Assembly (NCBI GenBank): GCA_002361735.1
Contig: DETS01000035.1
Span: 2,105-9,827 of the forward strand
Direction of reading: 5' to 3'
Length of the DNA: 7,723 bases
DNA from: Lachnospiraceae bacterium UBA3282
Lineage (GTDB): Bacteria > Bacillota > Clostridia > Lachnospirales > Lachnospiraceae
Positions 5,011 through 7,723 of the stretch are shown in pieces; within the stretch, counting starts at the first letter, position 1, and the number at the start of each line of letters is the position of its first letter. The notes beneath the pieces were generated by a model. It was not told the DNA's origin. It was given only the letters and a program-made list of their open reading frames with translations, and searched no databases. Both the position numbers and the translations under genes were made by a program.

Positions 5011-5520
5011 ATGGGAAATGTGATACTGATCGGGTTTATGGGCTGTGGAAAGACGACGGTGGGCTTAAGGCTGTCCTACCGCCTGCGTCGTACCGTCATA
5101 GACACGGATAAAGAAATCGAGAGGGAAGAAAAAAGAAGCATATCTGAGATTTTTGCTGCGGACGGTGAGCCCTATTTCAGAGATTGTGAGACGGCATGTT
5201 TGCAGAAACTTCTGGATACGACATCGAATCAGATCATCTCGGTGGGCGGCGGATTACCCGTGCGGGAAGAAAATCAGCGGCTCCTGCATGAATTGGGACA
5301 GGTTTTTTATCTGCGGGCGGAGGCTGAGACGATTTATGAAAGGCTCAAAGATGACACCACGAGACCGCTCTTACAGGGGGATGACCCGAGGGGGAAGATA
5401 GAGACGCTGCTGCGGGAGAGAGATCCTTATTACAGGGCGGCGGCGGATGTCGTGATCACGGTAGATGGCAAAAGCTTTGATGAGATCCTGAGGGAGATTG
5501 AAGAAACGGTAACAGAATGA
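5011..5520 (+). CDS. aroK: Shikimate kinase
   Basis: The enzyme phosphorylates shikimate at the 3-hydroxyl with ATP, the step after AroE. The product has 169 residues, typical of the family. The Walker A loop is GFMGCGKTT (8-16). DTD (31-33) carries the conserved aspartates that bind Mg and shikimate. Arg57 lies in YFRDCE, and the shikimate-binding GGG is at 79-81. TRPLL (117-121) is the LID-region arginine motif, and RERDPYY (135-141) supplies the C-terminal arginine. All expected catalytic positions are present. AAGAGG at 4999-5004, 6 bases before ATG 5011, supports the start. The stop TGA at 5518-5520 overlaps an ATG (ATGA), but the real aroQ start is probably 21 bases further on. It is a middle gene of the shikimate operon. 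Confidence 0.96.
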   Translation: MGNVILIGFMGCGKTTVGLRLSYRLRRTVIDTDKEIEREEKRSISEIFAADGEPYFRDCETACLQKLLDTTSNQIISVGGGLPVREENQRLLHELGQVFYLRAEAETIYERLKDDTTRPLLQGDDPRGKIETLLRERDPYYRAAADVVITVDGKSFDEILREIEETVTE

Positions 5521-5521
5521 T

Positions 5522-5531
5522 AGAGGAGGAG
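5522..5531 (+). promoter_or_regulatory. Ribosome binding site that fixes the aroQ start
   Basis: AGAGGAGGAG at 5522-5531 lies 8 bases (from AGGAGG) before ATG 5538. The upstream ATG at 5517, in the same frame and overlapping the aroK stop, would encode this purine run as MIEEEIA and lacks its own site. Confidence 0.85.
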
Positions 5532-5537
5532 ATTGCA

Positions 5538-5987
5538 ATGAAGTTATTGGTGATCAACGGACCGAATCTGAATTTTTTGGGGATTCGGGAAAAAAGTGTG
5601 TACGGTACGCAGGACTACGATTATTTGCTGCAGATGATTGCGAAGAAGGGCGAGGAGACGGGCAGTACCATAGAGGTGTTCCAGAGCAACCATGAGGGAG
5701 CCATCATTGACAGGATCCAGGACTCCTACTTTGACGGAACGGAAGGGATCGTTATCAATCCGGGCGCTTTTACGCATTACAGCTACGCGATCAGGGATGC
5801 CTTGGCGAGCATTACCGTTCCCAAGGTGGAAATTCATATTTCCGACATCACGAAGCGGGAGGAATTTCGTAAAGTTTCGGTGACGGCGCCGGTCTGTGAT
5901 AAGCAGATTTACGGGCAGGGACTGGACGGTTATCTGCAGGCGATCGACTTCATTCTGGAAAATTTTCCGAAAGAGGTTGAAAAATGA
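5538..5987 (+). CDS. aroQ: Type II 3-dehydroquinate dehydratase
   Basis: The enzyme converts 3-dehydroquinate to 3-dehydroshikimate, the substrate of AroE encoded two genes upstream. Members form dodecamers. From ATG 5538 it has 149 residues, typical for type II. The N terminus LLVINGPNLNFLGIRE (3-18) carries Asn10, Asn12 and Arg17, and the flexible-loop Tyr22 follows in VYG. NPGAFTHYSYAIRDAL (74-89) holds Asn74 and His80. VEIHISDITKREEFRKVS (97-114) carries catalytic His100 and Arg111. Two differences stand out in that last motif: the usual HxSN reads HISD, and the following His-Ala reads Thr-Lys. The core catalytic Tyr, His and Arg are kept, so the enzyme should be active. In Bacillus aroQ lies near efp with an Xaa-Pro peptidase gene between them; here efp follows after 61 bases without it. 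Confidence 0.95.
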   Translation: MKLLVINGPNLNFLGIREKSVYGTQDYDYLLQMIAKKGEETGSTIEVFQSNHEGAIIDRIQDSYFDGTEGIVINPGAFTHYSYAIRDALASITVPKVEIHISDITKREEFRKVSVTAPVCDKQIYGQGLDGYLQAIDFILENFPKEVEK

Positions 5988-6005
5988 AGTCATTTAGTAT
6001 ACACT
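5977..6005 (+). promoter_or_regulatory. Possible internal promoter for efp
   Basis: TTGAAA at 5977-5982, inside the end of aroQ, is followed after 17 bases by TACACT at 6000-6005. An alternative -10, TATATT at 6016-6021, has only a poor -35. A separate promoter would suit a translation factor made at levels different from the shikimate enzymes, but the match is only fair. Confidence 0.4.
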
Positions 6006-6048
6006 AGAAAAGAATTATATTTGTGAAGACTTAGGAGGAAATAGAATC

Positions 6049-6606
6049 ATGGTATCAGCAGGTGATTTCAGAAACGGCATTACCGTCGAGATGGAAGGTA
6101 ATGTTTATCAGATAATTGAGTTTCAGCACGTAAAACCCGGCAAGGGCGCTGCCTTTGTCAGAACGAAGCTGAAAAACATCATCAATGGCGGTGTGGTGGA
6201 AAAGAGTTTCCGCCCTACTGAGAAATTCCCGCAGGCGCGTATTGACAGAAAGGACATGCAGTACTTATATTCGGACGGCGACCTGTATAATTTTATGGAC
6301 ACGGAGAGCTACGATCAGATTGCGCTGAACGCGGATGCGGTAGGGGATGCTCTGAAGTTCGTGAAAGAGAATGAGATGGTCAAGATCTGTTCCTACAATG
6401 GCAATGTGTTCGCAATCGAGCCGCCGTTGTTTGTGGAACTGCAGATTACAGAGACGGAGCCCGGTTTCAAGGGCGATACCGCGACAGGCGCGACCAAGCC
6501 CGCTATCGTGGAGACCGGAGCAAAGGTGATGGTACCGTTGTTCGTGGATAACGGCGAAGTGATCAAGATCGATACCAGAACAGGAGAGTATCTGTCCAGA
6601 GTATAA
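6049..6606 (+). CDS. efp: Translation elongation factor P
   Basis: EF-P binds between the ribosomal P and E sites and relieves stalling at polyproline. The product has 185 residues, the standard length. The KOW-like domain I carries the loop HVKPGKGAAF (27-36), with Lys32 at the tip, the residue modified in Bacillus EF-P (5-aminopentanolyl) and equivalent to the beta-lysylated Lys34 of E. coli. The two OB-fold domains follow, with LYNFMDTESYDQ (79-90) and the C-terminal signature around KVMVPLFVDNGEVIKIDTRT (159-178), ending GEYLSRV. AGGAGG at 6033-6038, 10 bases before ATG 6049, sets the start. It is the last gene of the run and ends 25 bases before a terminator. No gene for Lys32 modification lies in the window. 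The zinc-ribbon membrane protein upstream carries PPP stretches that could depend on EF-P. Confidence 0.97.
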   Translation: MVSAGDFRNGITVEMEGNVYQIIEFQHVKPGKGAAFVRTKLKNIINGGVVEKSFRPTEKFPQARIDRKDMQYLYSDGDLYNFMDTESYDQIALNADAVGDALKFVKENEMVKICSYNGNVFAIEPPLFVELQITETEPGFKGDTATGATKPAIVETGAKVMVPLFVDNGEVIKIDTRTGEYLSRV

Positions 6607-6631
6607 GAAAACGCAATATCCCAAAGCCCAT

Positions 6632-6664
6632 AAGACAATACAGGCGAAAGTCTGTATTGTTTTC
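6632..6664 (+). terminator. Rho-independent terminator after efp
   Basis: ACAATACAG (6635-6643) pairs with CTGTATTGT (6652-6660). Inside, a G-T and a C-G pair close a GAAA tetraloop (6646-6649), a stable GNRA type. AAG upstream can extend the stem by pairing with the TTT at 6661-6663. The T-rich tail TTTTCTTTT at 6660-6668 follows. It should end the yqeG-to-efp transcript. Confidence 0.93.
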
Positions 6665-6723
6665 TTTTGCGCATTTTATACTATCTCAAAAATATGCCCG
6701 GAGAGAATGGGAAAGAGGGTCAT

Positions 6724-7611
6724 ATGAATTTTGAGACATTTGTGGAAAACATTGCGGAAACATTACAGGAGAAAATGGGAGATGCCTACGAGATCAGAGT
6801 GATCCGGGTGACCAAAAATAATGGTGTGGAACTGACGGGAGTTGCCATCATCAGGCAGGAGAACAGCGTATTTCCCACTATCTATCTGGAAGGGCTCTAT
6901 GAGGAATATCTAAGAGGTGAGAGCATTGACGATTTGGCAGGCAGGATCATCAACTGCCATGAGGAACAGTCCATGGCGCTGGATCTGGATATGGACTTTT
7001 TCCACGATTATAACAGTGTGAAGAACAGGATTTTTTACAAGTTGGTCAGTTTTGCGGAGAATAGGAAGTTTCTGCAGGAGGCTCCCCATCTTCGCTGGCA
7101 TGATCTGGCAATCGTATTTTATTATGCCTTGGAGGATGAGCTGCTCGCGGGTGCATCCATCACCATCAACAGACAGCATATGATGATGTGGCGGCAGAAT
7201 GCCGAGTCTCTTTATCGCACGGCAAAACGCAACACCAGACGGGATATGCCTGAGTTTTTAGTATCCATGCGGGAATTGGTTGAGGATATGACGGGAATCA
7301 CCGTACAGGGAGAAGACGATTTGCCGATGTATGTCCTTACCAATAAAGAGAAGCGGTTTGGCGCATCCGCCATGCTTTATTCCGAGCAGATGGAGGAGCT
7401 GGCAAAGAAGTTTGACTGCGATCTTTTGATTTTACCAAGCTCTGTGCATGAGGTACTGCTGCTGCCCGACGATCACTGTCAGGAATATGACTTTTACAGA
7501 CAGATGGTGAGCGAGGTCAACAGGACGCAGGTGGAAGCGGAGGAGGTGCTCTCCTACGGATTGTATCGATATAATCGAACAAACGCTGAAATCGAGGAAA
7601 TTATTTCTTAA
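6724..7611 (+). CDS. DUF5688 family protein, function unknown
   Basis: The product has 295 residues, no signal peptide and no membrane segment, so it is probably cytoplasmic. The N-terminal part shows FVENIAETLQEKMG (6-19), then VTKNNGVELTGVAI (29-42), then PTIYLEGLYEEYLRG (51-65). Together these are the pattern I associate with DUF5688 proteins, which are numerous in Lachnospiraceae and have no known activity. The middle contains YNSVKNRIFYKLVSF and LRWHDLAIVFYYAL, and the C-terminal part is acidic. Conserved-looking His, Asp and Arg residues are present, but I see no known catalytic motif. ATG 6724 was chosen because the family N terminus begins there and AAAGAGGG lies at 6712-6719; the frame is open to TTG 6667, inside the preceding terminator, which is an unlikely start. 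A TATACT at 6677-6682 could be a -10 but lacks a -35. Confidence 0.82.
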   Translation: MNFETFVENIAETLQEKMGDAYEIRVIRVTKNNGVELTGVAIIRQENSVFPTIYLEGLYEEYLRGESIDDLAGRIINCHEEQSMALDLDMDFFHDYNSVKNRIFYKLVSFAENRKFLQEAPHLRWHDLAIVFYYALEDELLAGASITINRQHMMMWRQNAESLYRTAKRNTRRDMPEFLVSMRELVEDMTGITVQGEDDLPMYVLTNKEKRFGASAMLYSEQMEELAKKFDCDLLILPSSVHEVLLLPDDHCQEYDFYRQMVSEVNRTQVEAEEVLSYGLYRYNRTNAEIEEIIS

Positions 7612-7621
7612 CGGCCATTAC

Positions 7622-7650
7622 TTGACAAGTGTGCCCGCTTGTGGTATGAT
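7622..7650 (+). promoter_or_regulatory. Strong extended -10 promoter for the tRNA
   Basis: TTGACA at 7622-7627 and TATGAT at 7645-7650 are 17 bases apart. A TG at 7642-7643 makes the -10 extended. Transcription should start near 7657, about 48 bases before the tRNA. The strength fits a stable RNA gene. Confidence 0.88.
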
Positions 7651-7660
7651 GCAAAAGGTG

Positions 7661-7693
7661 TAACAAATTTGTAATAAATTTGTAACAAATTAC
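7661..7693 (+). repeat. Three tandem 11-bp AT-rich repeats in the tRNA leader
   Basis: TAACAAATTTG (7661-7671), TAATAAATTTG (7672-7682) and TAACAAATTAC (7683-7693) follow one another without gaps, about one helical turn each. The first junction contains the palindrome ACAAATTTGT (7663-7672). The repeats lie downstream of the expected transcription start, so they would be part of the 5' extension removed from the tRNA precursor. Confidence 0.75.
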
Positions 7694-7704
7694 ATCGAAA
7701 GCGG

Positions 7705-7723
7705 GCACCCGTAGTCTAATGGA
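7705..7723 (+). tRNA. 5' part of a tRNA, probably tRNA-Arg (cut by window end)
   Basis: The last 19 bases fit a tRNA start. The 7-base acceptor strand GCACCCG (7705-7711) is followed by T8 and A9, then the D-stem GTCT and the D-loop beginning AATGGA with G18, G19 and A20. A20 is an arginine identity element, and this opening resembles Firmicute tRNA-Arg genes. The anticodon is outside the window, so the amino acid is only probable. Starting at 7701 instead would place C at position 8, which is unusual. Confidence 0.72.

Noticed and set aside
6677..6682. TATACT as a -10 for the DUF5688 gene
   Set aside because: No acceptable -35 lies 16-18 bases upstream, and the area is occupied by the efp terminator stem.
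1..7723. CRISPR array, insertion sequence, defence system or biosynthetic cluster
   Set aside because: No regularly spaced repeats, transposase with terminal inverted repeats, nuclease/helicase set or specialised synthase was seen; apart from the left edge the genes are ordinary core functions.

Overview
The window looks like a stretch of core chromosome from a spore-forming, anaerobic Firmicute, most probably of the class Clostridia and close to Lachnospiraceae. The reasons are a sporulation sigma factor SigG, a YlmC/YmxH-type sporulation protein, Firmicute NrdR and YqeG, strong purine-rich Shine-Dalgarno sites, near-consensus SigA promoters, and a DUF5688-type protein, a family I associate mainly with Lachnospiraceae.

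Left edge (1-734). The tail of a helical, charged protein is followed by about 290 bases of AT-rich sequence with broken reading frames, then a small uncharacterised protein (449-706). This block looks like accessory DNA. It ends at a hairpin that can also terminate the convergent sigG gene.

Sporulation block (734-2802). sigG lies on the minus strand. It has a plausible forespore-type (SigF/SigG) promoter and a hairpin in its leader. Divergent from it, behind a good SigA promoter, is a membrane protein with two N-terminal zinc ribbons and a C-terminal SH3-like domain. A YlmC/YmxH-family gene follows, with its ribosome binding site inside a short hairpin.

nrdR (2857-3445). The ribonucleotide reductase repressor gene has a perfect TTGACA-17-TATAAT promoter, a tandem palindromic repeat just upstream, and its own terminator.

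yqeG-aroE-aroK-aroQ-efp (3457-6664). A 115-base leader rich in inverted repeats precedes a tightly packed, co-directional run: a HAD phosphatase, then three shikimate-pathway enzymes (type II dehydroquinase, shikimate dehydrogenase and shikimate kinase, which act in that order), then elongation factor P. The run ends in a strong GNRA-capped terminator. It combines pieces that in Bacillus subtilis sit in two separate loci.

Right edge (6724-7723). A DUF5688-type protein of unknown function is followed by a strong promoter, a three-copy 11-bp repeat and the first 19 bases of a tRNA, probably tRNA-Arg, cut by the window end.

I see no defence system, CRISPR array, insertion sequence or clearly new multi-gene system. 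The least explained signals are non-coding: the structured leader before yqeG, the repeats before nrdR and the tRNA, and the sigG leader hairpin.
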